Assembly (NCBI RefSeq): GCF_024713975.1
Contig: NC_091111.1
Location: 16,482,501-16,546,500 of the forward strand
Length of the DNA stretch: 64,000 nucleotides
Reading direction: 5' to 3'
From: Paralichthys olivaceus
Lineage: Eukaryota; Chordata; Actinopteri; Pleuronectiformes; Paralichthyidae
A program made the position numbers and the translations under genes. The first letter of the stretch is position 1. Every line of letters starts with the position of its first letter. The notes beneath the pieces are model-generated. The model worked only from the letters and a program-made list of their open reading frames with translations, made no database searches and was not told the DNA's origin. Below, one piece after another: positions 1 to 14,200 of the stretch.

Positions 1-911
1 TCATTTTGAAGTCGACGCCTGTGAGAGAGAGAGAGAGAAGATACGATCAGAGAACACAATATTCTGTGTTAGACATTTCTCCAAACCATTGAGTTGCTGA
101 AGCTATATGTTCTGGATATTCACAGAGACGTGTGAACTTTTAAACCCAAGAAGTGACTGGAATCAATAACCCCGTCCTGTCCGTCACAGACGAAGGGTCA
201 GAGGTGTCCGCTGCAGCTTTGTAACATCATAGAAGGCCTTAACACAACGAGAGCCACATCATCCCTGTATAATCAGCCTGTTAGACGAATAGACTAATGA
301 TCCGCTGAGCCGAGTCCTCCTCGTTTAGTCCTTTGCATCGATCACACGGGAGGTGAAAGGAGGGAGGAGGTTGCGAGCAGACGAGCAGAAAGAAGCAGGG
401 CTGAGAAGGGGAGAGGGCTAAGCGAGAAGTCGCTCTCGCTTCAGGGATCTCTCACTTATTTCAGATGACTCAGTGTGAAATTGTTCATATGAAAGAAAAT
501 CACACATGGACTATTCTTTGTTTCTATAAAGACTCGCCCCTCACTCACTTTTCAAGGACAGAACTGATATGAATGTCCGTGTGCTCATGTTAAATTGTGG
601 TCCTTACTGGTGTTGTCCTGTTATTGTAAACAAACTAGATCTAGACTCTGGGTCCAGAAAGTGATGCCGATGCAGAAGTGCCTGAAACCTGTATTCTCTC
701 AAGGGACCTAGGGTTAATCCTAATCCTAAATAATGATACGATACGTTCTTTTTTTTTCCTCATCGTCTCTTCACCCCACCTCAAGTCAATAAATAAGCAA
801 AAACCCTCCAGATTCTACAGACCCACACTAATCCCTGAGAAATCAATTAACAGCTCATCCCAATTAATGGGATACTCAGCAGCAGCCATGTTTCACAGCC
901 AGCTCGGCACT

Positions 912-948
<37 letters not shown>

Positions 949-3900
949 TGAGAGCCCCAGAGTCCAATCAATTCACAGAACTGGAAGAACTGCTGCCTGT
1001 GGTTTCTTTTGCTGCATTTCTGCACAGTCTATACTCAGCTAACGGGCGCACTATAGATGGCCTGGCTGCGTTTGCTCAGGACGAGCTGGAGTCGAGGAAA
1101 CACTCCACAGAGTTTCGAGCTCACGGACTCGACAGCGAGGCCTCATGTAAGTCATGAGGAGACCTTTGCCTTTTTTACTCGAGACCATTCAGACCAGGAC
1201 TAAGTAAAAAGGTCAGCATAGCAATCAGCGGCTCGACTTGCCCGAGGCTGGAGAGGAGAGAGGAGGCTAATGAAACTGAGGCCGTCTCCCAGCGCCATCG
1301 ATCAGCTGCATTAGCTCCGTATTAAACTCTGGACGACATGACAGCTAGCTTCTTCATATTTCAAAAGTTTCTTGGTTTATATCGGAGATAAACGCTGGTT
1401 TTTAATGACCTCTTAACGTTACATAGACCAAGAGTGGACGTTCAGAGTGAAGAGTGGGATTGAAAGAGGAAACATTTCTCTCTGTCCAAGACACCGAACC
1501 GTCCAACTCATTCCACTGTTGAGGGCCTTTGCATTTGTCCAGTTTTAAGAAACATTCAGCAGCTTGAAAAAACCAAGCCACTCTCCATCTTCTTCTTCTT
1601 CTTCTGCGACAATGAGGATGACGAGGCAGCAGTTAATTAAACATTGTAGCATTTCACAATCAGCTGTGTGAAAGTCATGTAAAACCTAATGGGTACACAC
1701 CCCAAACTGACTCGGCTAATTACTAATTGTTCGTCTGTGCAGGACGGATCAGGCGGGGACACGTGTCAGTGTGTCGTAGGTGATGGACTCAGTAAAGACA
1801 CAACTCACTGGAGAAAAGGTCTTTTCTTCATCATGACTAGCTGAGGACAGCTGTCTTCAGACCACAGCAGGAGGACAAAACATTTTGTTTTCCAATTATG
1901 AACTCGTCATCAATCTGTACTGAACAATTTAACTTTCACAACTCACCACTAACATAACACACATGAATCCCAAACCACACTAAACAGTTGGGAGTCATCA
2001 TAACACCACTGGCTGCATATTGGGCTGTGATATAGAGCAGGGCCACAGTCATACTTCATAGGTTCTGTGACAGCCAGCGCTTCTGAAGAGTCTGGCGACA
2101 GTGAAGAAGATGAAACTCAGTGGTGTGACTGAGCAGCGTCACTAAATCAGCTGCTCTTTGCCGGAGACGTGTGTGTTTCCCGGCTCAGATGACAATCTTA
2201 CGAGGAACAAGGTGACCCGCTTAAATAAAACAGGATTTCTGAAGAGCGAGGGAATATTAAGAGCTGGTAGTGATGTCAGTTTGAGTTTTATTCTTTGAGC
2301 TTTTATTTTACACTGAGCTGGAACCAGTGAATGAAGTTGTACCCTTTGTTCTCCCTCATCTCTACAACATCAGTGTCAGGCCTCGCTAATGTTCTCGAGT
2401 CTGAATGGGAACAAATCCCTGCAGCCAGGGTCTGATATCTCATGGGAAGTTTTCCTCGGAGGCTGGAGGAAGCTCCAGCAGCATGAATACCAATGGTTCT
2501 GGAAAATGTTGCTCAAAAACCAAATAAGGTTTGCGTGTCCACGTACTGTATGAGCCTCTATTCATCACCACACTGTTCAGTGGGAGCTCCCATTGTTTGA
2601 AGCCTTTGGTTTTTTACTCTTACACAGTTTTTGAGATAATTACGAGCAAAAAAGCGAGTGAGTGGACTGTAACAGGAACTGATGAATAATGGAGCTGCAC
2701 ACGAGGGGGACATGGGAGAGAATTTATATCCCTCTATCACCGTGAAGGTTAGGAAATTATTTATTGATCCGCCACATGAGAGCACTGACGGTGGTCACTC
2801 TTGATCTCCCAACTCGGTTAGGTTTGTTTAGTCTGAGGGGATTTGACTTATTTCATAAAAGACCTCCCAGCGTGGCTCTTAGACACAGTCTGCTTCCTCC
2901 AACTATTCAATCCCGACTAAATGCCTTCACGGCTGCAAGAGCCTGATTTGTAAGCATCGGTGGTTGTGTAGATGCTGCAAACTACGACAACAAAAGAAGA
3001 AAAAGATCAGTGCCTGCTGGTGTTTCCAACATGCACACACAGGCTGAATGTTTCCTCTGAGAGAAATCAGAAAGGTTTGCTGTTTACAGCATGAGCACGT
3101 CTCTACACTGCAAAACTTTACTTTAGGGCGCTATAGGCGAATGACTTAAAATAGCACGCTGCAGTTTCTATAAGAACGTGAGCATCACAACTTGCTACAG
3201 CAGGTGAGGTTCAGTGTGATGAGGTTTTATTTATAGATGCTTTGATTTTACTATTAAAACATCCATGTGAACACATCAAGGGTCAAAAGTGATGACTGAA
3301 TAATGTCGTTGTTGCTTTTAGATCTTCACAGAAAGTTGTATTATCACTTGTGAGCAGCACTGTCGTCTCACAGGAAGAAGGCTCTGGGTCCAAACCTAAA
3401 GGCCAACGTGTGCCTTGATGTGCAGAGTTGTAGGTGGCGTGGATTTTCTAAAGACACGCAGCTTTCGTTAATTGGAGACTCTACATTTCCTGTAGGGTTG
3501 AATGTTTTTGTCTATAGAGCCATTTACAGACATGAACTCCCACAAATGTCGAGAAAACTTGGGTCTGGACATGTTCAAGGGTTCGTCAGACCCGTCCACA
3601 ACAACAGGGAAAGCTCCAGAACATCCAGGCGAAGGATGATGCCAGGGGGCAGGGGATGACGTATAGATTATGCTGTATAAATCACATGTTTTCATTCAAA
3701 GCACATCAACACCGGTGTCGGTCCTTGGTTCTAGAATCTCGTCTTTCCAAGTTGACATCTTCGTCAGCGTCTTCAACGTGTATGGTTCCTTTTTCACACC
3801 CTGAGATATTTGTATTTCAGGAGAAGTCCAGAGTTCAGTGCATGTCTGAAAGCAGAGTCCACCCTGTGCTACGCTGGCAACCTGTGCACCCGGCCTCTCG

Positions 3901-5284
3901 CACAAAGTCTGCAGGGATTGGCTCCAGCCTCTGTGCAACCCTCCAAGGATAAGCTGTGCAGACAATGGATGGATGATTCATTCTCTTGACCTTATTACTT
4001 TTCAATAAAAAGTCAGTTGTTGATGTCGTCATCACAAGCAGAATGAACATTTCCTTTCCTGACTTTTAAATTCTTATCGAGCTGCAGGGATTTCTGAATT
4101 TAGTTTTCTCCATATAATGAGACGGAAGTACAAGCTTTTACAGAAAATAGGAGCATCCTCTGAGAAAATGTCTATTTAGTGAACACACACACACACACAC
4201 AGACCAGGTGCTATACAGAAGATAAGACTTCACCGTTAACTGTACATCCTCATTTCCCTAACCTCAAAGTGAAGCATGGTAATGTGTCTGTCATGGTCCA
4301 CACTCTGAATCCAAACTGTGCACAGAGATATTCACAGAACTGTGAGCAGAGAGGCTGGTTTAGCTTTGCTCATTCCATTTCCAGGGCTACTTTCAAATGT
4401 GTTCTACAAATAAGGAAGAGGCTGGATATGTAAAAAAAAAAAAAAATCAACCTTGCAAAGTACAGATCATCACATAAATATTAGAGCCTGACCGTTCTGG
4501 ATCAGAGGGAATGTTTCAGTGGTGAACCTTTGCCTCCCGTTCACAAATTTTACCCTCAAACAGATTTCTTTGCCAATTGACATTGGAATGATGTCACATG
4601 TGGACACCGACAAGTCACAGTGTGTTAGTTAAAGACTAAAGAGGCACTAACATAAGACTTGATGTTTATGTTCATTGTTTTAACTTAGTTTGTGTCTAAC
4701 TGTGTAAAACTGACACCAAATTGCAGTGAATAAATACAGAAATCCTGCACTTTACCTCATTGCACAATCCAGTCTCCAGTGTTTACCTACCTGCTTGGCA
4801 GTAAAACCTGATTCTTTATTTTGCATGCTTCAGGTAGACAGATATCGTGATGCGTCCTCATGTGATTGTCTTGCAATCTATCGATTATTGCGGAATCGCT
4901 GTATCTAGATTTCATTGTTATTGTTGTAATAGTTTGAGGAAATAGCAACAACAAAATGAATCTCTCTGATCCAGGGCCCCACACCAGGGGACCCAGACTC
5001 CAGCTTGGGAGCCTGATGCAAAACAACCCCCCCCCCCCCCCCCCGTAATGCATGTGAAAGTCAGAGCCAAGTACTGATAGTTATTAAACTCATGGGGGTG
5101 GCAGCCAAGTGTTGGATCTCCCCCCTCAGGATTTCCTTAACCAAATGCAACCACGTCTCTAATTAAATTATGACACATCCTCCTGATATAATAATGTATG
5201 TATAGAACAACCAGGGACCACAAGGGGGGGGGGGGGGGGCAAATAAACACAAATGCATGGGAGAAATGAAGGACAGGGTCTTAC
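1..5284. other. rab15 intron 1, non-coding
   Basis: On the minus strand this stretch is downstream of the rab15 exon 1 donor. I looked for the G3 motif (DTAGQE) and the C-terminal Rab exons and saw none. It contains (GA)n tracts at 21-39 and 911-948, an (AC)n tract at 4184-4200, an 18-base poly-C run at 5027-5044, a 16-base poly-G run at 5224-5239, and a degraded retroposon tail at about 3860-3976. The longest open frame (678-1157) runs through the GA repeat and resembles no protein I know. Confidence 0.6.
3860..3976 (+). repeat. Degraded teleost retroposon 3' tail
   Basis: The block contains a tail common in fish genomes: a 'cggcctctcg' box, then 'gggattggctccagcc', then 'ggataagc', ending in an ATGGATGGATG microsatellite. 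This tail is widely dispersed in teleosts as a LINE/SINE 3' end. The copy is diverged, and I cannot assign a family without a repeat library. Confidence 0.55.
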
Positions 5285-5408
5285 CGATGGTGGAGATGTG
5301 AGACGGGTGAAACTCGTTGTCCGTGAATCTGCACAACAAACATGTTTTCCCAACCCCGGAGTCTCCGAGCAGCAGGAGTCGGAAGAGAACATCGTACTGT
5401 TTGGCCAT
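5285..5408 (-). CDS. rab15: rab15, first coding exon only (Ras-related small GTPase Rab15)
   Basis: This exon encodes the N-terminal 41 residues of a Rab GTPase, starting [18 protein letters not shown]. The P-loop GDSGVGKT is at residues 15-22, and the switch I threonine (G2) is residue 40 in the HISTI segment. The residue string matches vertebrate Rab15 better than Rab8/10/13, whose N-termini begin MAKKTYDLLF. The exon ends after the first base of codon 42 at a GTAAG donor (5280-5284), as expected for this Rab exon boundary. Rab15 is known to act at early and recycling endosomes and in neurons. No other rab15 exon was found between 1 and 5284, so intron 1 exceeds 5.2 kb and the remaining exons should lie left of the window. 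The open frame continuing past the donor (to 5163) is intron. Confidence 0.9.
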
Positions 5409-6617
5409 GGTGCGTCTGTGTGCTGTTGGATTTATAACATCAAGACAGATGAAAAGCTAACTCAGACACGGGTGGAGGATCCCTCCCCGCCTGCAGCCCA
5501 TGTCTGCTCCGGCTCTGCCTCGGTATTGTTCCCTGGAGCAGGAGCTGATCGGTGGGGTACAGATGAGAGGAGATGCTCCTGCAGCTTCACGGGCAGCATC
5601 CAGCCTCCAGTGGGTGCGGTGGACCAGCGGACAGCCAATCAGGGAGCAGCACTGCCGGTGGGGCTTTCCAGAATAAAAGACCATAAACTGATTTGTGTGA
5701 CAAGAATATTGGATGATTTTTTTTTTCAATACGTAGAATATTGGGTGGTAAATAGCACAAATGCAGGATATTTTTTCCTTTAGAATATCATTGTGACATA
5801 ATATACAAAAATTCACAATAGGATATTTACTATATGTATTTATCTGCTATTTCTGCACTTAACATTCAAAATCATTTCCTTAACTGGTTTTTAAACATTA
5901 AATGTCATTTATATCTATATTTACATTGCTGTTTTCCTTTTGTTATATCTATAGTTATATTGTATTTTGTATTCGACAAGATGGGACCTTACAATAAGGT
6001 AGTAGTGCTTAGTTTGCTCTATGTGCTCCTACTACTTTATAGAAGCCAGTTTTACCCACTTGTGACATAAAGGTACTTGAATAAAATCTACAGTATGAGC
6101 AGTTATTCTGAGGCCCTGGAGCCTCTGAGGGTTCAAACCCCCCGAGTAACCATTTTTGTTTTTTATATTTGTTTCTGGTGAATTTGTTTTGAAACCATCT
6201 TGATGAAAATCCATCTGTTGAAATGAGGTTCGTTGTGAATTGTATACTCTATAGCGATCAACTTTGTACTGCAGTCACATAATGTATTGCCCTAAATGAA
6301 ATGTTGACCCATCACATGACCACAGACTGAAAGACAGAGTCCAGGTAGTTTCTCAGCACTGGTTGCATTGTGCTCTCTGCACCTGCACTCAATGGGAACT
6401 TGGAGGCCCCAGGTTAAACAAACAGGGCAATCGGGGCCATTGTTACGGGGCAGGGTTTTTACCTCAGGATTTATTTTGAAGAGCGAAAAACACCAACATC
6501 CGGTATTCTTATGTTTGCGTGGTATTGATTTGACTTGAAATAAAACCTTTTGGTTGCATTTCTACTTCCCCACTGAAGCAACAGGGATGCGAAACAACAT
6601 GGGGACGGGCCTTAGTT
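5409..6617. other. Intergenic region between divergent rab15 and fntb
   Basis: The first 250 bases should hold the rab15 5' UTR and promoter; they are fairly GC-rich and lack a TATA box that I can place with confidence. From about 5700 to 6550 the sequence is AT-rich and shows no coding potential. A short string resembling a tRNA B box (ggttcaaacccc, about 6130) has no convincing A box. Confidence 0.5.
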
Positions 6618-6833
6618 CACGTGCACACGCTCGTAAAACCATGTGTTGAATTATAAAAATCACACAATCGCTTTCCGGTTGAAATGCAGTTTGTCCCTCT
6701 GGAGCTGCCGTGGAGGGCGTGTGCGTAGTTTCCGCCCACTCCGACTTCAACCGGAAGTGAAAGTGAGCGAACAATCAAAACAAAGTGCTCCGGCTTCACC
6801 ACGGATCGTCACCGTGTCCGCAGCATCTCCATC
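6618..6833 (+). promoter_or_regulatory. fntb promoter and 5' UTR region
   Basis: The 216 bases before the fntb start codon contain an E-box CACGTG (6618-6623), a GC-box-like tccgccc at about 6730, and an ETS/GABP-type site CCGGAAGTG (6751-6759). ETS sites close to the start are typical of TATA-less housekeeping promoters. The transcription start cannot be read from sequence alone. Confidence 0.5.
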
Positions 6834-9800
6834 ATGGACGCTGCGACGACGCCACTGCGGTGCTTCGGCGAGGGCCACGCCGCGCAGATGTTCGCGGACG
6901 ACGGGGTGGAGACGGTGACTTCGGTGGAGCAGGTGGGGCTCCGTTAGCTCGCGTGGCTAATGCTAGCGCCGCTAGCACTGACTTTGCAAAGTGTGACAGC
7001 GGAATCACTTTTATTTGAAATACTTTTATCTGTCTGTTACCGAGATGAAGTGAGAACACACTGTTATTACATTATTATTAACACACCGCGCTGCTTCCAA
7101 CAAGCGCAAGTTTCCCCCCGTGGCTAGCATCGTGGTTTAATTGGATTACGTTTAAATGAACTTAGCTGTTAGCAGAGGAGGAAGATGCAATCGAATAAGT
7201 TCACCCGGGGCCACAATCACATTTAATAACACATTATAACATCTATTACTATCATTACTATTATTGTCTATTTTAAACTTAAATGTGTAATAATATTTTA
7301 CCAAAGCCGAACTATTCTATTATTATCATTCTCCATTAATGTGCAGTGTAATCGTTCAGTTGTTTTGTTAAATATAATATTTAAAAATCATTGACAATTA
7401 AACTATTCACCAGATCTGAAGAAGGCTGATGGGAGTAAATAAGTTAAATGCTGATACATGTATAGAATTGGAATAAACATTTTATTTTTCTGTATATTTT
7501 TTTCTCTTGTAAAATAAAAGTTCTTCTATCAGCAAACACAGACACCAATATATCTGTATTACGACCGTTCACGCTCCTCTCACCTGTTCTGTCTCTTTTC
7601 ATCAGAAAAAAGTGGAATGCAGCATTAAAGAAGTCATCAGTGTTTACCAGCAGATACACAGCTTACCACAGTAAGTATTCATTCCCCCCTGGAAATACTC
7701 CTTTGTAATTCTTTAAATTACTGGCATTAGATTGTTCCTAATAATTAACCCCCCCCATCAGAGATTTTTCCCCCCCCGAGGTCAGACCCCCTAGTTTGGG
7801 GACCACTGTTCTAAATGCCATGTATAAATTATTCAAATATTAATTTTTAAGGCTGTTTGATTTATACCACGAGGACAACACCTACGACCCTGCAGTGTTG
7901 TTTATATGTAGAAAGTGGAAAATGAAGCTGCTTCAGACATGTGACTCTGTACAGTTTGATATTAGTTTAATATTAATGTGAAATCAGGACATTCAATTGT
8001 CCTGACCTCAGTGCAGTGGATTATAAATCTCTATATAGTGGAGAAGACAAAACTGAGCACAGACAAACTCGTATTTTTAAAACCAACAGTGGATAATTTG
8101 GTCAGATATTGTGAATGTGACATATTAGTGATGATCGTGTGTTTTCATCGAGCTGTCATAATGTTAAACAGCTATTATGGAACATTTCCCAGAATCCTGC
8201 TCATTGGCTGCAGCTCACAGAACACCTGCTGTTTTCCAGTGAGACACGGCCACATGGAGACGTATGATTGCTCTCGACGATGAGCTGATCAGCCCACATG
8301 CTTTGCTGCTGCTATCTGCCATCAGGTCCCCGTTAATGGGTTGACTCATCTCATTTCTATGACAACTGCACGGGCCTGAATGTCACCGGCACTGTAGCCA
8401 GTGGGGAAATGTTTATTCAGTGCATGGTAAATGATATATCATGAAGATAATCAAATGGAGTCATGTGTTTGGTTGTGATAGTTTGTGTCTGAACATGTGT
8501 TCAGCTGACAAGAGAAAAGGTCAGCTCTCAGTAATTCGTTAGAAGTTAAATGAAGAAGAGGTTTTGAGGATAATTGCAGAAATTAATGGAAGGTATCTTT
8601 TCCAACTCTGAGCTGCAGACTCAACTATTAATTTTGATTAGTCCACTTCTCCTTAGAAAAGTGGTTCTAATGACAAAGCAGTAAAAAGAATGGTCTTGTT
8701 TGTGGCTGTTTTATTTAATCTCTTGAAGTTCTTTGGGATTAAATTGGCTGAAAACAAAGGTTAATTCAGGGTTCATCGATATTTTAGAAAGGGCGAACAT
8801 TTGATTTCTTTAAACATATTTAAATTAATTCCAACAGCCCGCTCTAACAACAATGACATTTCAAACTCTACCTTCACAGATGCTAAGGAAGGTTCACTGA
8901 CAAGAAAAATGCAAGAATTAAATTTCCATAAATTGCCACGATTATAAAAATCCTGAGGTGACAAATCACCCACACAGGGAGATGTTTGACTAGACGATAC
9001 AAAGCATTTCTTTTCAGATTACATGTATTCATATTCATCCAACTGCTAAGTTACACTTGCTGTAGAATATGATTTCTTACATTGAGGATGTATTTTTGTA
9101 AAATGTACAAAGGGATAAGTTCATAGAAATATGGGTTTATTTAAAGACTTCCATTAAAGGTATGTTGTAAGTTCTTTCTTAAAGTCACTCCTTTCTTTTT
9201 AGTGGAGTGCTTTGGGTGCGATCAGAGGATCAGCTTTCGAGCGTCTCGAGGCTTTTCGTGGTTGATAGGGTATTAAAAGGTCAGAGATGCACAAGGGTTA
9301 AGTCCTGAAGAGCTTTGCAGGTAATTAAAATGACTTTAAAATCAGTTCTAAAAGAATAAAGGAGCCAGATGGTTCAGGTAAGACAGCAGCAGTGTGCTCT
9401 GTCTTCTTGGGCTTAGTAAGAAGTTGAGGTGTTTTTTTTATTTTTCTCTCTCTTCACTTTTCCAGATGCTTCCTCTGTTCAGCTTGAGGCTGAGATTACA
9501 GGTTTCATTTTCCCTCACACTTGCCTGCAGCCCCGTCTGCCCTCAGCATTTAAACAGCCGAGCTGAATCCTCATCTGATTCACATGACCGTGGTGGGCGG
9601 CCCCGGCCCTTTCAGCTGCTTAGCACTGGTCCTGTGCTTCTTACTGATCGTTGTGCTGCAGAATTGATGCTGTCAAATGTACGAGCATAGATCTGTGACT
9701 AAGCCTGTGTAGGTAGAATGTAATTACAATCATCGTAGTGAACGCTGTGTGCAAAGAGCAGGCGGCAAATAGAAGTGGGTAGGTTGTGTGTTGCTGAGGA

Positions 9801-11241
9801 GGGTGGGATCGTCAGCTGTCTTTGACTCACTGACACATATACACTGGCACAGAGCTACAGATGCAGATGAAAGTTGCAGTTGTTTTTCACACGACTACAT
9901 ATTTGAGATTTATATTTCTGTCGTCTTCTCTTTTCCTTAGACCGACGTTGTTGCGTGAGCAACACTACCAGTATCTCAAGAAGGGCTTACGTCATTTATC
10001 AGATGCCTACGAGGTAAAGTATCGCACCTCCAGCAAGCAAAGAAACATCTGTTGTGTATTGTAAACGCTGAAGACACAAACAGCTGAGTTCTCCCCCTCA
10101 AGCTAAGTTTCTACCAGAGGTTGGATTAGTTCCTGTGTTTTAATAATAATCACCTGTGTTCACCTGAAGCACAGTAACACTGAATTCACTCGTCAAAAAC
10201 AATTACGGTGTGAACTTTTCTCTGTCTCCCCAGAAAAGTCACAGAAATGATTTTTTCTGTGGTATTGTGTTGATCTAAGAAGAATCATCAGTGGAAACTA
10301 CAAGTCTCAATCAGAAGTCTTAGTATTATGTAATTAGAACATCATAACAGACGTCACGTCACTGTATGTTTGTGTTATAAACAATAAACATAACTAGACA
10401 ACCATTGACGACAAGTGGATTGATATTTCTCCATGTGTCTCATGACTCGTTTTCCTTTGTGTGTGTGTGTGTGTGTGTGTCTGTGTCTGTCTAGTGTCTG
10501 GATGCAAGCAGACCTTGGCTTTGCTTCTGGATTCTTCACAGTCTGGAGTTACTCGAGGAGCCCATTCCCTCTGCTGTCGCCTCAGAGTGAGTCTCACACG
10601 AACACACACAGACTCCTACTCTACTACTAAACAGCTACCAGGGGACAAATACAGCCTGTGCATCGCCAGATTTCTTCTATTATTGAACACCATTGCATAG
10701 TTCTCGTTATTACTAATAAGCACATTGCAAAGTTGTTGACAGATAATAAGGAGCAGCAGCTACATCTAAACTGTCCTTGAAAAAAAAACAGAACAACTGC
10801 AGCCAATTAGAGTGAGAGCTTCAGGCACTACATCAATCCATCAATCATTTCTTTCCCCTGTCGTTTCCTTTATTAATCTTGACTTTCCTCTGTAGTCGAA
10901 CACTCACTGACGATGGTCTCAGAGTTCATGTAAGAAGCTTTGAATTTTCAAGAGCAGTGATGGCGGCATTGAGCAGAACAATCAGGTGCAATATTGCTGA
11001 CGTGTTGCTGCAGCCGTGACTTCAGACAGTGCTGTTGTCATGGCCACCAGAATGTCACCTGATTAAAATATTGCCAGTCAAAAGTAACACTCTGCAAACC
11101 CCTTAGTGTGCAGCGATGCCAGGCTGCCAGCCCACACTCTCATTATTACTGTGAGGTTTGCCAACACACCAGCTGCTACTGCCCAGCGCCAAAGTGAAAC
11201 CCGTGTACACACACACAAACACACACACACGCACACACACA

Positions 11242-11280
<39 letters not shown>

Positions 11281-14200
11281 AGGCCCAAGAGTTTAGAACA
11301 AGACAACCCACGACCGACTTCTCTCTGTCCTGTGAAATGTGAACTGTTCTCAGGTCAGGACTGGCACCGGACTTGTCGGCCAAAGTTAACGTAGGATTGT
11401 AATTTGATGTAGGTTTGCTCTCAGTTTTGTGATTCCTCCACGGGGCAGAGGATGAGAATGACATTTGTGAGAGAAGCAGCTTGATGCACGGAGGCTGGAA
11501 AGACAGGAAGCTGTGGCTGCCACATCAGCTACAAGGAACTGACACAGCCGTGTTCGATTTTTTTGTCCGCTGTGACTCTGCAGGTCTGAGATACTAGACT
11601 GTATATAAAGATGAACAATGCATGTCCGCTTCCTCCAACTATCTAGAAATGAAGCTAAAATATCACAAATACAAATGCTGCCATCTTGTCCTCGACCTAA
11701 GCCAGTTGGGTTCGGACAAAAAGATTGAAATCTTTTGTAATATTCAGATTTGGGTTCTGTTGCTGCACGTGGCTGTAATCTGGAAAACATCAGGTTCGGG
11801 TTGGGACACAAACGACAGATTGTCTGTCGGGTTCAGTTTTAGACAAAGAATTGCGGAACGCAGCGGACACCAGTTGAAGACTGGAAAAACACAGTCATGT
11901 TTGACGAGTGTGGGTTTCTGCTGAGGCTGCAGATGGTCGGATCAGAATTTGGCATCAACAGCAAGAATCCATGGCTCCAACCTGCCTTGTGTCAACAGTC
12001 CAGGAGCTGCTGCTGCTGCTGGTGTGATGGCATGGGGGAAGTTTTCTTGTCACATTCTGGGCTCTTTACTTCCAATCAGTCTTTGTCTGAAGGTCACAGC
12101 TCCTCTGATTATTGTGCCTCCGTCTCAGGCCACAGTTTACCATCTTCTGACGGCTGCTTCCAGCTTTATAATGAACCGTGCAGCCAAATGTCTTGTTGGA
12201 TAATTCAAGCTTATCCCACTGACCGTTTCCAGACAGGATGCTCTCATGTGTGAACACACCCGCGTGTGATTGTGTTTATAACAGGAAGAGACGCACACGT
12301 ATTGACCTGTTTGATGTTTACATAGCAAACTATCCCTCTAAGGCTCATTTATGTTGCCTTTACAAATGACTACACAGACGTCCGATTCATACGATGTAAC
12401 CGTCAATCCCCACATGCTCCCATGGGTTTGAAGAAATTCAGCCACTAGAGGGCAGCACAGAGTCGAGCTTTTGTCAACCACAACCATAGCAACTGTGGAG
12501 GATGTTGAAATAATAAAAAATTTCAGGGAAGAGGCAGAAGCGGCTGTTTTTTTTTGTGCCTGTGCGAAGTAATAAAGTTCTGCCATTGTTGAAATCTCGT
12601 GTCCTATGGTCGTCTTGCTTGAACTATTGGCTCCACTGCTCCGTGGATTCCTGTGGTTTTGCCACGTTTAGTCTGTTTCGTCTTTATCGTTAAACTTTCT
12701 GGAGACGTGCACAAATACGGACGAAAGGCACCGTCCCATTTCTGTCTATGTGTCTAATGTTTAGCATCAGCCTTAACTAAACAAGTACGTAAGAAAACAA
12801 ATACATACAAACAAATAATCCGCTGCTCTTTTCTATATAACGGTGTCTGTTTGTTTACACGTCATAAACTCTGGCTCTTGTCTCTCCAGCGTGTGTCAGT
12901 TCCTGGCTCGTTGTCAGAGCCCAACAGGCGGTTTCTCCGGGGGACCGGGGCAGCACGCCCACCTGGCACCCACCTACGCTGCCGTCAACGCCCTCTGTAT
13001 CATCGGCACAGAAGAGGCCTACAGTGTTATAGACAGGTACAGCCCTGGCCACACAGCCACACTCATTTTCACATAGTGTTTATCATGAAAACCGTATTTA
13101 CATTTCAAATCTTTTATCAAGCAGCTGCGTTGTGTTTGACATTGATTTATTAATTGGTGAATTTGAACCCTCCTCTGTGTAATTGTAATTTTATGCAGTG
13201 CTACATCACTGTGACTATGACTTTGTTACGGTTGCAGAACATTAAATAAACCTCTTGGAAGATTGTAATTGTAACAGGAAGTGAATGAAAACCATTTGTA
13301 TGACAGACGCAGTGTCACCATGATTTCATTTTCTCTGTATTTACACGTGAGTGAAGCTACTAATGTTTCTCATCCTGTTTCATTGATATGAAGCAGCTGT
13401 AAACAGCAGCTGACTTTGCATGAGCCCGTTATTAAATGCAAAGCACTGACACAATTCCACTTTGCTGCCAACCCCTCCCTCTTTTTCTCCTCTGCTTTAT
13501 CTCTTTCCCTCCATCCGATACCCCCCCCTTTCTCGTTTTCACCATATATCTCCTCCTCCTCTTCCTAATCACCCCTCCCCCTCTTTTTTTTCTCTCCCTC
13601 TCTCTCTATCTCTCTCTCTCTCCTCCAGAGAGAAGCTCCTAGATTTCCTTTGGTCAGTGAAGCAGCCAGATGGCTCGTTTGTGATGCACGTTGGAGGCGA
13701 GGTGGATGTCAGGTGAGAAGCCAGAAGACAACACTGCCTCCTCCAGCCTCTCTTCTACACCTTCATTTTTTAAAAAGCCTTTTTCCACACAGAACAACTG
13801 CAGAGAATGAAATGCATACAGAAATAAGACATTATTTATTTACGACATTTGTTCACGAGCCAAAATATTTTACTGCTGAATATTTGCTGTGATTATTCTC
13901 ATCCAATACGTAGGAACATTTTTTAAAAATGATGTTGCTCTTTCTTTCCTTTGAATTATTAATGCACTTTTGTTCCTCTTGATAGAAAAGAGGAAAAATA
14001 CCTCTCTCTTTAAATATCTCTTTTGCATCAGCGAGGATTTATATTATTTCAGTTACTCAGAGGATGAGGTTATTATCGTCTTATGTTTTCACAAAGAACC
14101 TCAGGCCTCAGTTACTATTTTACTACATTATCTGTTGCCAACCAATGAATGGCCTGCATTAGGCTACATGTCATTAAAGGGGGGGTATATCAGAAGATCA

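Larger units (their letters stand above)
10587..12889 (+). other. fntb intron 4
   Basis: The intron is non-coding. It carries an imperfect (AC)n block at 11206-11281 and a CTCF-like site at 12442-12456. Open frames in the AC block are repeat artefacts. Confidence 0.7.

Noticed and set aside
678..1157. 159-codon open frame on the plus strand
   Set aside because: It runs through a GA repeat, has no recognisable domain, and lies inside rab15 intron 1.
1..5284. Remaining rab15 exons
   Set aside because: Looked for the DTAGQE and NKxD motifs on the minus strand and saw none; they must lie left of the window.
6105..6150. tRNA B-box-like string ggttcaaacccc
   Set aside because: No matching A box or cloverleaf could be built around it; at most an old SINE trace.
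11078..11464. Open frames over the (AC)n block (Cys-Val or His-Thr repeats)
   Set aside because: Dinucleotide repeats are open in several frames by nature; no protein is implied.
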